Below the pieces are notes generated by a model. The model worked only from the letters and a program-made list of their open reading frames with translations. It was not told the origin of the DNA and ran no database searches. 64,000 nucleotides of DNA, taken from contig CP141149.1 of assembly GCA_035235625.1 (NCBI GenBank), positions 9,020,893-9,084,892 on the forward strand, written 5' to 3'. A program made the position numbers and the translations under genes. The DNA is from Saururus chinensis. Taxonomy: Eukaryota > Streptophyta > Magnoliopsida > Piperales > Saururaceae. Shown piece by piece: positions 11,490-24,410 of the stretch; position 1 is the first letter of the stretch, and every line of letters starts with the position of its first letter.

Positions 11490-12647
11490 CTTAGGCATTG
11501 GACTGTTGTACGAAGTGTGACATGGATTTGTTGTTCAAATTTCCCAGTTCCCCCAATCTACAATGGATATTAACATCTTAATCAATACGAAATATAACTT
11601 GTCATCTTGTGTTTGGTTACACACTTGCCAATTATATCATGTTGTTGCTAATACGATATTTATAGAGGTCATGTTATTACATCTATGCTTAAAAGAATTG
11701 GTTTTATATCACTTTTGTATTTCGCATTATTAGTTATACGATATTATAACTCTCATGTTTTTGCTTAAACAATGTCCTTTGTACTAAACACGATAGGTTG
11801 TATATCATGTGCTTGAGTACATGCGATAAGGTACAATATCGTGTAATCTAAAATTCATCATTACCTGAAAATTTCTAAAGTGAATTGTGTATCATTGACT
11901 CCCGTTTGCAATCCGAAGTTTGAGCTAAGGTGAGCCAAAACCACCAGTAATTTAGCTTATTGAATGTATTGTTCCTTTCTATTAATGGTGATTTGTCACA
12001 GTTGTTGGGCTATTTCATCTTCACATATAATGATAACACCTCTTTATGTACCTTCTTATGAATGAAAAACACTCATTGTAAGTCTTATCGTCTTCTAATT
12101 CATATAAATAATAGACGATTGCAAAGATAAAATTAAATACTTCAAAGTTACATTACCATTAACGACAAGTCTTTCTTTGACTTGAAGCCGCAGCTTGCCA
12201 AACCTCACCGACGGATCAAGGTTCATTAACCATGTCTTTCCACCTACATACATGTCATCATTGTTTATTCTCCATTATAATGTATGCAAATATTCAATTA
12301 TATCTATTATGGTGGTTAAAAGGTGATCAGATCTATCGAAATGAAGCCTTTTTCAATCTGATCAACTTCTATCATGTAAAAAAATGGGTTTTTACTATCT
12401 CCAACAACTCACTGGTGAGTCATCACTAGTCACCTCCTACTAGTGACTTTTGACTGCCGTTGCTTAATCCTCACCATCGAAACAACATCATACTATTCTG
12501 GTGTTCATTTATTACACTATGTATGATATTAAGTTTATTTAAAACCTAAGGGTAGTTTCATCCTAAAATAAGTAATGTGGCATTTTTGTTTAAAAACTAG
12601 GGAATATGGACTATTGGCTTTTTCGGCTAGGTAATATGGAAAAACTC
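11490..12647 (-). mobile_element. Left end of a second MULE, inverted
   Basis: Read on minus, this piece starts GAGTTTTTCCATATTACC at 12647 and follows the left end of the MULE at 3535 for more than 1 kb with substitutions and indels. The match is lost just after CCAATGCC near 11490. No partner right end is found to its left, so the element is truncated or carries foreign cargo. The nine bases outside the end (AAGAAAGTG) have no visible partner. Confidence 0.7.
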
Positions 12648-14283
12648 AAGAAAGTGTTATTTTCCGGCAAAAGCAAGTGAGAGGCTTGAGGATTCTGAAG
12701 CTTTTATATCAACTGAGGTATTCCAATATTGGTATATATCACTAGTTTAGCAAAAAATTAAAAAACCGGAATTGGTAAAAATGTTTAAAACAAAATGATG
12801 AATCAAACAAATAAAATAAATATTAATTAAACAACCACATTAATCAAAGACAAAACCAAAATCCACACCCATATAAGGACCCAAGCTTCGGTCCTGCCTA
12901 AATGACTGCTTGGTTTGAAGGTTGATACATGCTCTCTCGATGTTTGATCCTTACTCTCATGTTGCTCATATCCTGTCCTCATACAGCTAATCTTTGCGAT
13001 GAGTGAAAGACATTTTTTTCCTAAGGGAGGGGTTAACGAGTTTTAATCTCTCCCACCCACTATGGTAAATGACAACATAGCCGCATATTTTTAGCAATGA
13101 AACCGCAATACATCTGTCGCCATTGGTGATCATATTGATCAAAATCGCGGCAAATCAATCCCTTCGATCCTGCCCTTGCTGCTAATAGAAATCTCGTGCT
13201 TAATTTCAATCATCCCTTCGAGCGCTAGAGCTTGTTGCGACGACTGTTGATCCACCCCTGCAAATGACCAATGCGCATCTGCAAGATCAATCCCATCCCT
13301 TGCTTGTTCCAACGGCTTCTCTCTCTACCCCTTGAAACTGATCATTCTGCGCTGTGCCCATTTGAGTGACTTCAGTGGGGGGCTAGGCAAACCCCCCGCT
13401 ATAAAATAGTTTTAGCGACGGGTTTAGCCAGCCCAGCTAAAACCTTCAGTAGTAGAGAAGCGGAAACAAAGCTTGCTCCAAAGGCGTTGCCAAACGATCC
13501 CTAATTTTCCGTGGGAAGAAACATACTACACTTTCTAATTGGTAAGAAACGTAAAAAATAAAACGTTTAATGTGGGATAGCCATTTTTTTTAAGACACTA
13601 AAGGAATATTTTTTGAACAATTATTCGCCTCATGCCTGGTGTGTACTAATTACATTTATATAATCTAATCACAAATTATCATTTGTTTTATCCAACGCAT
13701 CCAACCAATTCCCAACCACTAGTAGTATTAAATTTGTATCCCATCAGAACAAGACAACGATAGCTTTAGGTACACCATTCGTGAAAGAACCACCAAATTG
13801 GTCACATCATCATAGGATGAGTCAGCTGCTATCAAACTATAGTTTTGTCGCACATAAATATATGGATGAAAACTAAGCTACTTGCATAACTTATTAAATA
13901 ACTACTATCAAATACGTGTCTCTGATCAGCACAAGATAATGACAACTTTAAAATATGGAATCCACTCCTTTCTGGAAAGAATTTGGGTCACCTCGGAGGC
14001 ATGATCCAGCTGCTTTCAATGTGCTTTTTTAAGTCTGGAGCTATCAACGCGGTTTTGTCCCACAATAATATACGGAAGAAAACAATCAAAGGCAATGCAC
14101 TACAACTTATCAAACCACTAACTACCATAGAAAAACCTTATTAAACTACGTGCATAAATAAACAAGACAAAATCAGTGACCAACGCACGTCACCTCTGCC
14201 AACCAATCACTTAGCACTAATTACGAACAACTTACATGCATACACGTGTATTTGACAAAGATAGCATAATTAATTTTTTATGA
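12648..14283. other. Intergenic DNA, no gene seen
   Basis: This is mixed-composition sequence with stops in all frames. A short GC-rich hairpin (GGGGGGCTAGGCAAACCCCCC near 13377) and the phrase TTTTAGCGACGGG at about 13410 resemble ends of small DNA transposons. No element boundary can be drawn. Confidence 0.4.
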
Positions 14284-14305
14284 CTTATTTATTTATTTAT
14301 TTATA
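14284..14305 (-). terminator. Poly(A) signal cluster of the HAD gene
   Basis: Tandem AATAAA motifs on the minus strand (TTTATT repeated on plus) begin about 70 bases after the stop codon at 14372. That is a normal position for plant polyadenylation. Confidence 0.5.
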
Positions 14306-14371
14306 TGCACAAGTTTACATGTACGGATTTGCTTAATATTCACACCACCATCATACAACAAGCGATCTGAG

Positions 14372-16453
14372 TCAGGCGCCCACAGTGGTGATGGTGGCCA
14401 GTGATGTTGCTTCAACGTCGCTCCTAATACGGGGAAACCCAGTCATCTCACTGGCTTCCTCTCTTACTTCAACAAAGTCCCCTCCAACCCAAATCTCCGG
14501 AATGATTTGATCCAGGCTCGCTAGGCTCTCCAACGCGTAGTCCGCTTCCTCGCTCTTTTCCGCCTTCCCCACCTGCTTCCATTGCCACAAACTCCAGCAT
14601 TACGGCTCAGTCAACAGCTATACATTGTGAATTATGATTTTAAGCCGAAAGCAACATAGAAATGTTTAAAATAAGCCCCTTATTTGGAATGGTGTATGTG
14701 GCACTTAACCAATGACAGTTAAAATTTTACTAACAACTTTTTATTTTATAATAGAGAAGCTCATTCCACATGACTATATTAAAAAGTTATATTTTTATAT
14801 TTTTTATATTAAAAAATATTAATATTTAAGATTGAAGTGTAACACAATTTCATTAGCTATCTCATGGAATAAAAACATGAAGAGCAGCATAAAACGAAAA
14901 AGAAAAATACTTTAACGACCTCATTATTTACATGGTCAAAACCTCATTCCACCCTTCTCACACCAATGATAATTGAGTCTCATAAATAAATAGGTGAAGT
15001 TTTTGACGTGTAACATTAATCAAATTAAGAAAAAAAATGCTTCGCACACTTGTCAGCGTGAACAAATACCGATCCCACTCTTGCGGGAAAACGGACAAAA
15101 CTGCCGGGGGCTGGGAAACAGCCGGTGCACCGCGCTACGTCAACAACGAGCAGATAAGACCAAAAGAGATGACGTCATCACAAACTCGTGGCAGAATCTG
15201 GAGGGAACAAAGCTTACCAGTACGGTCCGGAGGCCGTGGGCCTTGCCGGCGGCAACGTTCCGCAGATTGTCGTCGAAGAAGAGCTGCAAATACAAAAAAT
15301 TATCAAATCTCCACCGTCGATTTCATTATGAAGTAAGCTGCACCGTCCAATAGAGATAAAATTTAATTTTGAAGGTAATTATTTTCTTCTCATTCCCAGT
15401 CTCTCACCGTACGGCGGGGGTCGTGGCCGGCGACTTGGATGGCGATTTCCATGGAGGCGGCGGACGGCTTGAGGACGACAGGGAACTCGTCGGGCCGAGC
15501 GGACTTCGAAATGTTCGGGTTCATGGTCTCGAAGCAGATGATGTCGTCGAAGCATCCGTCCAACCCAATCCGCTCCAGCACCCTCCCCGCATGGGCGCAG
15601 TCCGAATTCGTGAACACCTGCCGAAGCGAAATTCCAAGTGATTTCGAAATCTTCGTAAGCAATTCCTCTGGTTCAATTCCAGAACACTGAGAAGAAGAGA
15701 AAGAAATGGCGCGGGATCGTACGATTTTCCTCTGGGGGATGGTCTGCAGCATGCTGCGCAGGCGGAAGTCAGGCATCAGCGCCTCGTAGGGGAGAGTCCC
15801 GTGGACGAATCTGCAGGAAGAAATCGAAAGAAGTGATTGAAAATGAAGAATTTCGAATTCCAGACAAAATCTCGCCGGAAGACATTCCTAAATCCTACCT
15901 GTGGTACTCGTCGGCGTCGATGTCGTATCCCATCGCCTACAGGGGAAAGGACATGAATCAAGAAGTACAAATTACGTAATTCGGTAATTTAAAAATTGGA
16001 TCAAAATTACTCTGAGGCCGGCGAGGGAACTGCCGTAGGCGCGGAAGAGCTCGACCCGGAGAACCGCCGCCTTCTCCGGCGAAAATCCGCATTTGCGAAT
16101 CAGAAACTCTGAGAACCAAAAACCAAAAAAATACACAGATAAATGAGCAGATGATGCGAGACCGAACCGAGTTTCAACTCGGAATCGTATATGGTCGAAC
16201 CGATTCCACTCTTTCCGATGACTCACCTTCAATGTTCTTCCGGCAAACCTGCGCCAGCCCAGCGCCGGCGGAGTAAAGTGTGTCGTCCAAATCTGCAACG
16301 AAAAATCGAAACATCAGAAAGCGGAGATGTGTTGGGCGAAACGACATGAATCGGCCGGCACTAGGCGATCGTGTCGCGCTGGTTCTCACCAAAGAGGAGG
16401 CAGTCGAAGGGGGAGGAGGCGGGAGCAAGAGCAGATTTGGCGCAGAGCTCCAT
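14372..16453 (-). CDS. HAD-superfamily phosphatase (pyrimidine 5'-nucleotidase / SDT1-like)
   Basis: Eight exons join in one frame with GT-AG introns: 16453-16390, 16292-16227, 16108-16011, 15936-15899, 15810-15723, 15617-15408, 15283-15218 and 14572-14372, giving 276 residues plus stop. HAD motif I is DLDDTLY (D22 and D24), split between exons 1 and 2. Motif II is FTNSD (T121 or S123). The motif III lysine is K168 in VLKPS. Motif IV is FFDDN (D192, D193). Length and exon joins fit the plant 'suppressor of disruption of TFIIS-like' family, Mg-dependent cytosolic phosphatases thought to act on nucleotides. The substrate here is unproven. The start gives MELCAKSALAPASS and is the only ATG in frame with motif I. 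No stop, frameshift or broken splice site was found. Confidence 0.92.
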
Positions 16454-16620
16454 TGGCAGCAGCGGATTGGCCAGATGGACCGAAGGAACCGGAAATGGAG
16501 GAGGCGGAATCGAGAATCTGGGAGAATTGGGATTCCACGGGAGGAATTGGGGGAATTTGGATTCCGAGGTGGGAGAAAATTGGGAGCGTCCGAAGAAGGA
16601 AACGTGAGTCTTTGGCGGCG

Positions 16621-16628
16621 TTTTATAG
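16621..16628 (-). promoter_or_regulatory. TATA box of the HAD gene
   Basis: CTATAAAA on the minus strand lies in GC-rich sequence about 170 bases upstream of the start codon. It predicts a transcript start near 16590 and a 5' leader of about 135 bases. Plus-strand ORFs that cover this stretch are antisense shadows. Confidence 0.6.
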
Positions 16629-16739
16629 GGAAGCGGCGTCGGAAACGACAAAAGGGCGGATGTGCGTGCTGACGAGGAAAGAGGGAATAGCGGGAATCGT
16701 CCGAGACTTACGTGTGAGGCAATTTGGACTGTAGGATTA

Positions 16740-17678
16740 GGATCGGACGCTGAATGGTGGTGTGGATTCAGGGCACGTTGTTAAATGCGAGTGGGATACA
16801 ATCTGGACGGATCTCCGTTGTTTCGTGGGCACACCTTTATTTACACACGCGTTGAACCCATGGGCTTCTCGGAGCAGCTGACAAGTGTGACTCATGTATT
16901 TCTTCAAAGAAATTTATATGGGGGCTAGCTAGAGTGGTTTAAGACTGTGATTTAATCGCCTAGGGTAACTCGCTATCAGTAGTTATTTTTTAATTTTTAT
17001 TTATTTTATTTAAGAAAATAGTTTTCATCAATTTAAGGGGGATATTTGGCACTTACAACAAGTTTATATTTGGTTGCAATTTTTTAGTTTTTACTAAGGG
17101 TTAGAGGCTTTAAGGGACTTTTGGATGTGAATTATTTATAGATTATGTTTTAAATTTAGTATGAATTATTAAAATTATATTTGTATATAAAAAGTAAATA
17201 GAATTAAAACTTTGACTTGAAAGTTGATTTCAAGTCGTTTCAAGTTAAAATAAGTCAAAATTATCTAATTATCTTATGAGGTAATTTTTTATTTCTTATA
17301 TTAACTTGAGCTTTGAAAAATGTGTTTTATACATAGAGTTTACTTTAAAATTATTTACCCTTGTTCTATTTTGTTTGATAGGCTCAAATTTATTGGCCTA
17401 GTAGTTCTATATTTCTAAGTTCAAAAAAGAATTATATTAATTTAAATTTTTAAAAATAAATTTAATATAATATTTAAATTTTTTTTAAATTTTTTTATAA
17501 TCAAATATAAAATTTTAATTAGGGGTGTTAAAGTAAACTCGAAAGCTTGACTCAGCTAGCTCGAATTCGAAGTACGTCAAGCCAAACTCAAATGTGCATG
17601 TGTTCGACTTGGCTCAAAGTTTGATAAACTCACATTAAATACATAATTTTTTTAAACACATACACACATATATCACAC

Positions 17679-17680
<2 letters not shown>
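16740..17680. other. AT-rich intergenic DNA, no gene seen
   Basis: The sequence becomes strongly AT-rich from about 16960, with long A and T runs. At 17520-17650 there is a degenerate CTCGAA/GACTCAG-rich phrase common in plant dispersed repeats. No ORF of interest is seen. Confidence 0.5.

Positions 17681-17742
<62 letters not shown>
17681..17742. repeat. (TA)n microsatellite
   Basis: About 31 uninterrupted TA units lie within AT-rich DNA. Confidence 0.95.
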
Positions 17743-17743
<1 letters not shown>

Positions 17744-18062
17744 CTCTTTTATAAATTATATTATTTTAAATTTTTTCATATATAATGTTTAAAATTTTTT
17801 ATTAAAAGAATTATATAATATACCTTGCAAGAGTTACAACTATTTTTTTAAAATTATATATTAATAGTTTAAATTAAAAAAATTAAAATAAACAAATACT
17901 AGTTTATTTGAGTTTCTAATTTAACATATTAAAAATTTTATTAATTATATTTATTTTAATAATAGTTTTAAATATATATAATTTACTAAATATAAATTAA
18001 ATAATAATTATAAAACAAAACAAGCTCTAATTTTACAAAAGCTCAAAATAAAAGTTCAAACT
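17743..18062. other. AT-rich DNA, no gene seen
   Basis: The stretch is almost entirely A and T with stops in every frame. It ends at the TGTCACGACCC start of a putative LTR. Confidence 0.5.
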
Positions 18063-19694
18063 TGTCACGACCCAAGCTTTGAGTAGAGTCCAAAGACCAT
18101 CAATACCATCAGAGTGTACCTAAACTCGAGCTGTGATAAGACAATAACATATTTGGGAAAGGATAATGAATTGAAAATATAACTTGAATAACCTTTTGTC
18201 TAGGCTTTATTGAGTTAAACTATCTTGAGTTTCACCCAAAGGTGTTTATCTACAACTACAATTTAACTACTTAATCTCTCATAAGAAAATTATCAAACTA
18301 CTCCTAATTCCCTGTTCATCCCAGTGAACGGAAATTCTATCATTTCTTGATGTTCCTATGCATCCAAATCAGCAAATAAACCTGCGTGCAAAAATACACC
18401 CGGTGGAACGGACATTCCACCCGTGAGCCAAAGCTCTGTGATCATGCCTCAAATAGAGCATGATTTATAATCTAGCAATCATTAAATACATAATAACAAA
18501 GATTCAAAAATCAAATCTCAACATGATATATCTACACATGGTCATCATATATACATCACCATTTAGTTTAATATTTATATGATCATCCATCGTGTCATAC
18601 ATTTACATAATCACCATATGCAACATATCTTGTAGTTTACATACACAATCATTCCCTATATCACCTAGAGAATTAGATATGTGTTCGTGAGTTATGCCGG
18701 TGTGAAAGAGCCATGGGTGGTCATCCGCAGGCACTCGGTATGACCTGTGAAAATCAGGAGGGAAGTGCCAAAGGCTGGGGTCCACCGTCATCCCTATGTG
18801 ACACCTAGGTAAATTTATTATCTTGCCCCTAAAGTTAAGGCACTACACCCTGACCTTAACTTCCTTGGTTCAACCTCTCATTCTTAGGTTGGTTCTTAAT
18901 TCCTAATCTACCACTTATGCAATATAATTCTCTCAGATTCCCATCAAGAGAGAAAAACATATTGTATACAGTTCAACCCAAGAACAAAAAGACTTATTAT
19001 TTACCAATCAAATTGATTAATAGGCACATAAGTTCATAAGACAAGAATCAAAATATCCACCCATATTGTCTATTCAATTCATTAACCTGTCAGAACATAG
19101 GCATGTACTATCTATCCATAATTGATATGTAACCCAATTTATCACAACCTACATAGAGTGGCCAATATATATCAAAACATCAATTTTCCTTCCCATCTCA
19201 TATAACCATGAAAGACAACTATTCCAACACTCCAAATCATAATGCTATAATCCCTGTACTTAATATCAGCCATCCAACATGTCATAATGCCCACACATAT
19301 TTTTCATCATTTAAAATCATTCAGATCTACCAACTCCATTACACAGAGGCTGATTTACCTCTATCATACTAGGTTAGAAAAGATTAAGAACTCCTGTTCA
19401 TGCTCAATTTAAAACCTTACACAAGAACTCATTAAAGTAGCCATTAACACATGATTTTGAATAATTCCAGAACATATCTATATCCATATCATCTACTATA
19501 GTAGCACCCTATTCCACCGTATCCACCTTTAAGAATGTTGCCAAATAACTCATCTTTAATTACTTTAGTGAAACACATTTATAATATTTGGGTCATCCAT
19601 CACAAATATCTCAGTAGGGCATACAACATCCATTGGGCAATTTCAAGCAGATTCCCATTCAACTCACATATGCATAAATCTTCTAAGTCAAACA

Positions 19695-19696
<2 letters not shown>

Positions 19697-19741
<45 letters not shown>
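19697..19741. repeat. (TA)n microsatellite
   Basis: Uninterrupted TA repeat, translated by the surrounding ORF as a run of Ile-Tyr. Confidence 0.95.
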
Positions 19742-19743
<2 letters not shown>

Positions 19744-22614
19744 TTCAACCACATACACTGCAGAACATATTAAAACATGAGCAAGACTTACTTTAGACAA
19801 TATTAAACTGATCAAGGAATAAAATCATTATGAATAGAGCACATATCAAACAGTTTGAACGAAAAATGCATACTCAATCAACTTCATATCTATAAATACA
19901 TATAAACAAAAACAACCAGAATGACTCCTTGCTAAGAAGACAATTCATGTTGTATGTGAGGGCTCTCACCTTACCCTACTCCAATGCCTAATGTCCAAAA
20001 GTCACTACTCCTCTCTAAAACCAAGTATAAAAATTCAATTGAAGGCTCTAATTAGTGGTTGAGAAACATATATTTTAGTCAGCTAAAAATAGATGAAGAG
20101 AGGACGTGGTTTTGGGCATTTCTATTGCCCAAAAATCCGCTATGAATAGTAATTTCGAAATTGGGGGATTAGAAGTGAGGCGTCTAAGGAGAAAGGGTGT
20201 TGAAATCAACCTAAAAAGACTACCTTCTCATCTCCCCCTTGCATCAAGGCCCTCTCACAGTCCTATTTTCACCCTCAAGGCTACTGCCCGTTGCTGGAAC
20301 TATCTGCACACTGATGCCCACCTGAGTCCAAGGAAGAGAAAGGATGGGGGCGAGTTGTGTGCAAGGAGGGAAGGGAGAGAAGAGATGGGCTGAGAGAGAA
20401 CGCTAGGAGAGAGAGGGAGTTTGCTGGGAGAGAGGGAGAAGGAGGTTGCTGGCTAGGAGAGGAGAACTTCTCTTCTCCCTGGTGCGGCTAGGGATAGGGG
20501 AGGATGTAAGGTCCCTGATTTTTCTACGATTTTTTGTGATTTTCTTGCTATTTTTATGATCATTTTCGGTAGGAAAATGCAGCACTTCAGTGTATTCATA
20601 TTTTTGTATTGGCCTTGGTATTTGTACCCGTAGAGTCGGATGTGGGGCTCAGTCGTAGGCCACGGGCCTTGACGTGCTATTATGGCGCGAAAAAGAGAGA
20701 GAATGAGTGATAGATTAAGAGAGATAAGTAATAAAAAAAAGGCTTGAGCCTAATCCAGAAATGTCTGGAAGAGACGACCCCCCCCATTCGATGTTTGCTT
20801 TCCGGTGACCGGCAGCCGCCAGCGGGATGCTGGGCCACCACCGCCAGTTCTACCTCTGTGGTGCGACGCCAAGGGACCACCATGTTGGCCCCCACGGCCG
20901 CGCCACCCTCCTCCTTGGTTTGCCCTCTCCCCTCCCTATTTTGATTGTACTGCCGCCGGCGTGGGCCGGCAAGGGCCAATCAGCCGGCCATGGCTCCGCC
21001 TTGGGCCGGCGATGGTGGGAGGCCTTCCCTCCCAGCCTCTTCGGCCTCTCCTCCGCCGCCCCAATCCTTTTTCCCCTCTGCACTATTTTTTCACCGGTGC
21101 TCTGTTTTGGTGAAACGGAGGCCGCCGTAGGCAAGCCACGACTGACAGACCTCCGTTCAGCACCGCCTTGGTCCAGCAAAGGCTGTGGACCACCCCTCCC
21201 TACCTGGTTCTGCCTCCGCCCTTCCTCTTTCCTTGGGCAAGACCCTTCCAATCCCCTGTTTTCTTTGGTCTTTGTCCGTTTTGGACATCGCGATTGTTGC
21301 TTCCTATCAAACAATGAACTTGAGCGACGAGACCTTTGTTCGGCTTCTCTCTAGCCTAGCGACGATGGTAGATGTTTCCACCCAGCCTGGTTTAGCCTTC
21401 ATCCCATCCATTTCGTTGGAACCCGGTTGACGTGCTCAACCACAAAAATTGAGCCTTTGCCCTCGCTATGTTTTGATTTTCTGATGAGTTGCCGAAAACT
21501 GTTGTCTACCATTTGGCTCTGCCTTGGACTGGTGATGATGACATGGCCACTCCGGCCTAGACCCACTGGCTCTGTCTACCCCCATCTTAGCCGCCACCCG
21601 GAATGGGCCGCTTTCCCTTATGTCCATTTCCTAGTGTGTGCAGCGTGAACCAGTCAAAGGAGGACTATTCCGCCATAGCTGTGGGCCATGTTTGGCCAGC
21701 CTTGTCACAGTGATTGCCCCACCAACCCTTGGCCAGCCCTACCCCTCTGCCCTCAACCGTGCTAGATGCACAGCTGCCCACACCATTTATTTTGGATCGG
21801 TGATGTCGCCGCTTTGGTTAGCCACCACATCATGGTCTTAGCTTTGTTGCCCTTGTGGGCCTAGAGCCACTTTCAGACCCACTAGCCTCCCATCTCCTCC
21901 TCGAGTGACTCCCTTTGGGCCGTGTGTGCATGTAGCTGTGCGTGCAATTTAGGGTTTAGGTGCCGTATTTGAGCTATTTGACCATCGGATGGCTCTGCCA
22001 CTACATGGAGTCAACATCAGAGTCCTCCTCCACCTCTCCACCATCCTTGAGCATCGCCCCATGCCCTCTGCGCTTATGTGGGCCCTTGGTGATGCAAAAT
22101 TGCGTTCGTTGGGTGCTGTCCATGGCCAATTTCGATGTCTTACAAACGATCGAGTACTTCTTAGTCGCTGGCCGACCTTAAGTGAGTACACCCTCGACTT
22201 TTGGTCGCACCACCACTTATGTTGGCATGACCTTTCTCCCAACCACCCTAGTGTGCCGCCGTGGATAGCGGATTTTGCTGAATTGATCCGTGTCACCCCG
22301 TTTGGCCTTGAGTACTTCCGGTGTTTCCTAAACCCTTGGGACAACAACTCTCTCATCTTGGCAATGCCATTAGCCACCAACTCCGCCACTGATGGTGCCA
22401 CCATCATGTGCTCGCCATCAAACGTCATGATTATGAGGTAGGGGAGCTTTGAACTCGTAATTTCATGATAGCATGATTTGAATGAGTAGCAGCTTGCTAG
22501 GATTGTATGATTCAATGTTTTGGATGTTAAACCATGATCAGTTTGCATGATATAAGAGGATAAATTATGCCATGTTGAAATGCATACGACATGCATGTGA
22601 GCTATAAGTATGTT

Positions 22615-22915
22615 TGATGCGTGTGGAATATGTATGTGCTAGTGATGGCTAGCGTGTATGTTTGTAAGCTACGTATGTAGAATATGCATGTGCTAGTGAT
22701 GGCTAGCATGTATGTTAGTAAGCTACGTTTGTGGATTATGTGTGTGCTAGTGATGGCTAGCAAGTATGTTAGTAAGCTATGTGTATGGATGTGTATGTGT
22801 GTGCTAGTGATCACTAGCGAGTATGTTGGTACACTACATGTATAAATGTGTATGTGTGTGCTAGTGATGGCTAGCGAGTATGTTGGTAAGCAATGTATGG
22901 AAGTATGTGTATGTT
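22615..22915. repeat. About 56-bp subrepeats in solo LTR A
   Basis: Five imperfect units contain GTGCTAGTGATGGCTAGC followed by GTATGTTRGTAAGCTACG. Copy B has only about two such units near 54120-54210. Confidence 0.8.
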
Positions 22916-23774
22916 ATATATATGTGTGATGGATATACATATATATGATGGCTATATTCCTAATTGATGGATGTGTATGCATTTGGAGGCAAAAGTATGG
23001 TAGATGGGACAGTAAGAGGTGACAGAGGGATTCATTTGGATTTGTCGTTGATATGTAAGCATATGATGGAAGATGGAGGATGTAAGTTTGATGGGCGAGG
23101 ATTGGAGCGGTTTGTTTGGTTTGGATCAGAGCGTATGTTGGGGGATTATCAGATAGTAATAGTGTGTATAATTGTACAAGCATAACATATAAATTATGAA
23201 GTGAAAAGTAAGCATAATAAGTGAGGTTAAGTAAGAGGGTAATAACTGGGTTTGACTCTAAGGAGCTCAGTTTGATGATGTTTGTGTAAGATGTTTTGAC
23301 CGTAAGGTGGAGGCGAAGTATGTAAGACCATCAAGATTTGTGGTATGGTGAGTTATGTTATGAGATGGATGGGTTAAGCGAGGTTTGTTGCCCTAACGAA
23401 CTAGGGTTTCGGATTAGGTTCAACTTCGGTTTGATCAGTGGAGCAATGTATGTTTGAGAGTTTATGTGGCATAATTGTACCCACATAAATTACTTAATTC
23501 AAACTTGAATTATAAGCAAAGATAATGATAGCATTGTGAGTTTGAGACCTAAGGGTTCGACAAATTAAATTTCATGTTTGAGCTAGCCGATAATGAGTTG
23601 ATTGAGCATTTCTCATGTCTTACCATGTTGTTTATCCTACGGGATGTTGTCTGTGTGTTGTATTGAACACATAGATGTCTGATGCTTTGTTGAAAGCGAT
23701 GTATGTTTTCGATTTGGTCTATGTGTTGTATTAAACCCAGACGTTTGATGCTCTATTAAGAGCGTTGTATGATT

Positions 23775-23885
23775 CTGCCCAAGAGTGGCGCTATATGATT
23801 TCTACTCAAGAGTGGCATTGTATTATTCCGCCCAAGAGTGGCACTGTATGATTTTGCCCAAGAGTGGCACTGGCACTATAAGACC
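23775..23885. repeat. Short subrepeats CCCAAGAGTGGCAC in solo LTR A
   Basis: Four to five units of 22-30 bp carry CCCAAGAGTGGCRCT. They lie in the region that becomes the transcript end of this LTR family. Confidence 0.75.
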
Positions 23886-24114
23886 CATAATGGTGGGCAA
23901 TTGTATGTGTGGGTGTTTATGTTTGTGCGCTCAGGTAAGTAGTATCATGGACCTACTCTTACCTGTTTGATCTTGTGCCCCATGAGCATTGGTGTGCCTT
24001 ACCTTCGGAAAAGTCCATGACATCTAGACACTCCCCAGAGGTTAAGGTGATGCCCCAGTGGCATTCTTTTCCATTTCAATGCTAGAGCTTATTAGTTGTA
24101 ATGAGTTTCAGTGG

Positions 24115-24410
24115 TTGATAGTATGTGCACGACTATAAGAGTATGTTTCTGGGTAAGACTGTAAGTGTATGTTTCTGTGTAAGTTTATAAGAGTATGAGT
24201 ATTGGCACGACTGTAAGAGTATGTTTCTATGTAAGACTGTAAGAGTATGAGTATGAGCACTACTATAAGAGTATGTTTCTGTGTAAGACTGTATGAGTAA
24301 GGTCGTACGAGTAAGTGTAAGATTGTACGAGTAAGGTCGTACGAGTATGTGTAAGTTGTATGAGTAAGTAGACGATTGTACAAGTAAGTTTGTAAGACCC
24401 TGATTAAGGG
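24115..24410. repeat. GTAAGAGTATG / GTACGAGTAAG subrepeats in solo LTR A
   Basis: Tandem variants of GACTGTAAGAGTATGTTTCTG pass gradually into GTACGAGTAAGGTC. The homologous block in copy B (55610-55800) consists mostly of the second variant. Confidence 0.75.

Noticed and set aside
3535-12647. One long MULE with 830-bp inverted repeats spanning 3535-12647
   Set aside because: The inverted match is real, but the 9-bp duplication TTATCAAAA follows the end at 10869. The flanks at 12647 do not match. The right-hand copy is better read as a second, inverted and truncated element.
13376-13400. GC-rich hairpin GGGGGGCTAGGCAAACCCCCC as a terminator or element end
   Set aside because: It is isolated, with no associated gene or paired terminus.
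15037-15690. Plus-strand ORFs across 15.0-15.7 kb
   Set aside because: They are antisense shadows of exons 6 and 7 of the minus-strand HAD gene.
16280-16734. Plus-strand ORFs of 96-135 codons over the HAD gene promoter and first exons
   Set aside because: They are antisense to well-supported exons and the 5' leader, with low-complexity Arg/Gly-rich translation.
16919-16985. tRNA- or SINE-like sequence (TAGCTAGAGTGG resembles an A box)
   Set aside because: No matching B box and no cloverleaf could be drawn.
20744-22441. Long overlapping ORFs in GC-rich DNA of solo LTR A
   Set aside because: Frames are open on both strands because of base composition and lack domains. They are not kept in the same frame in the second LTR copy.
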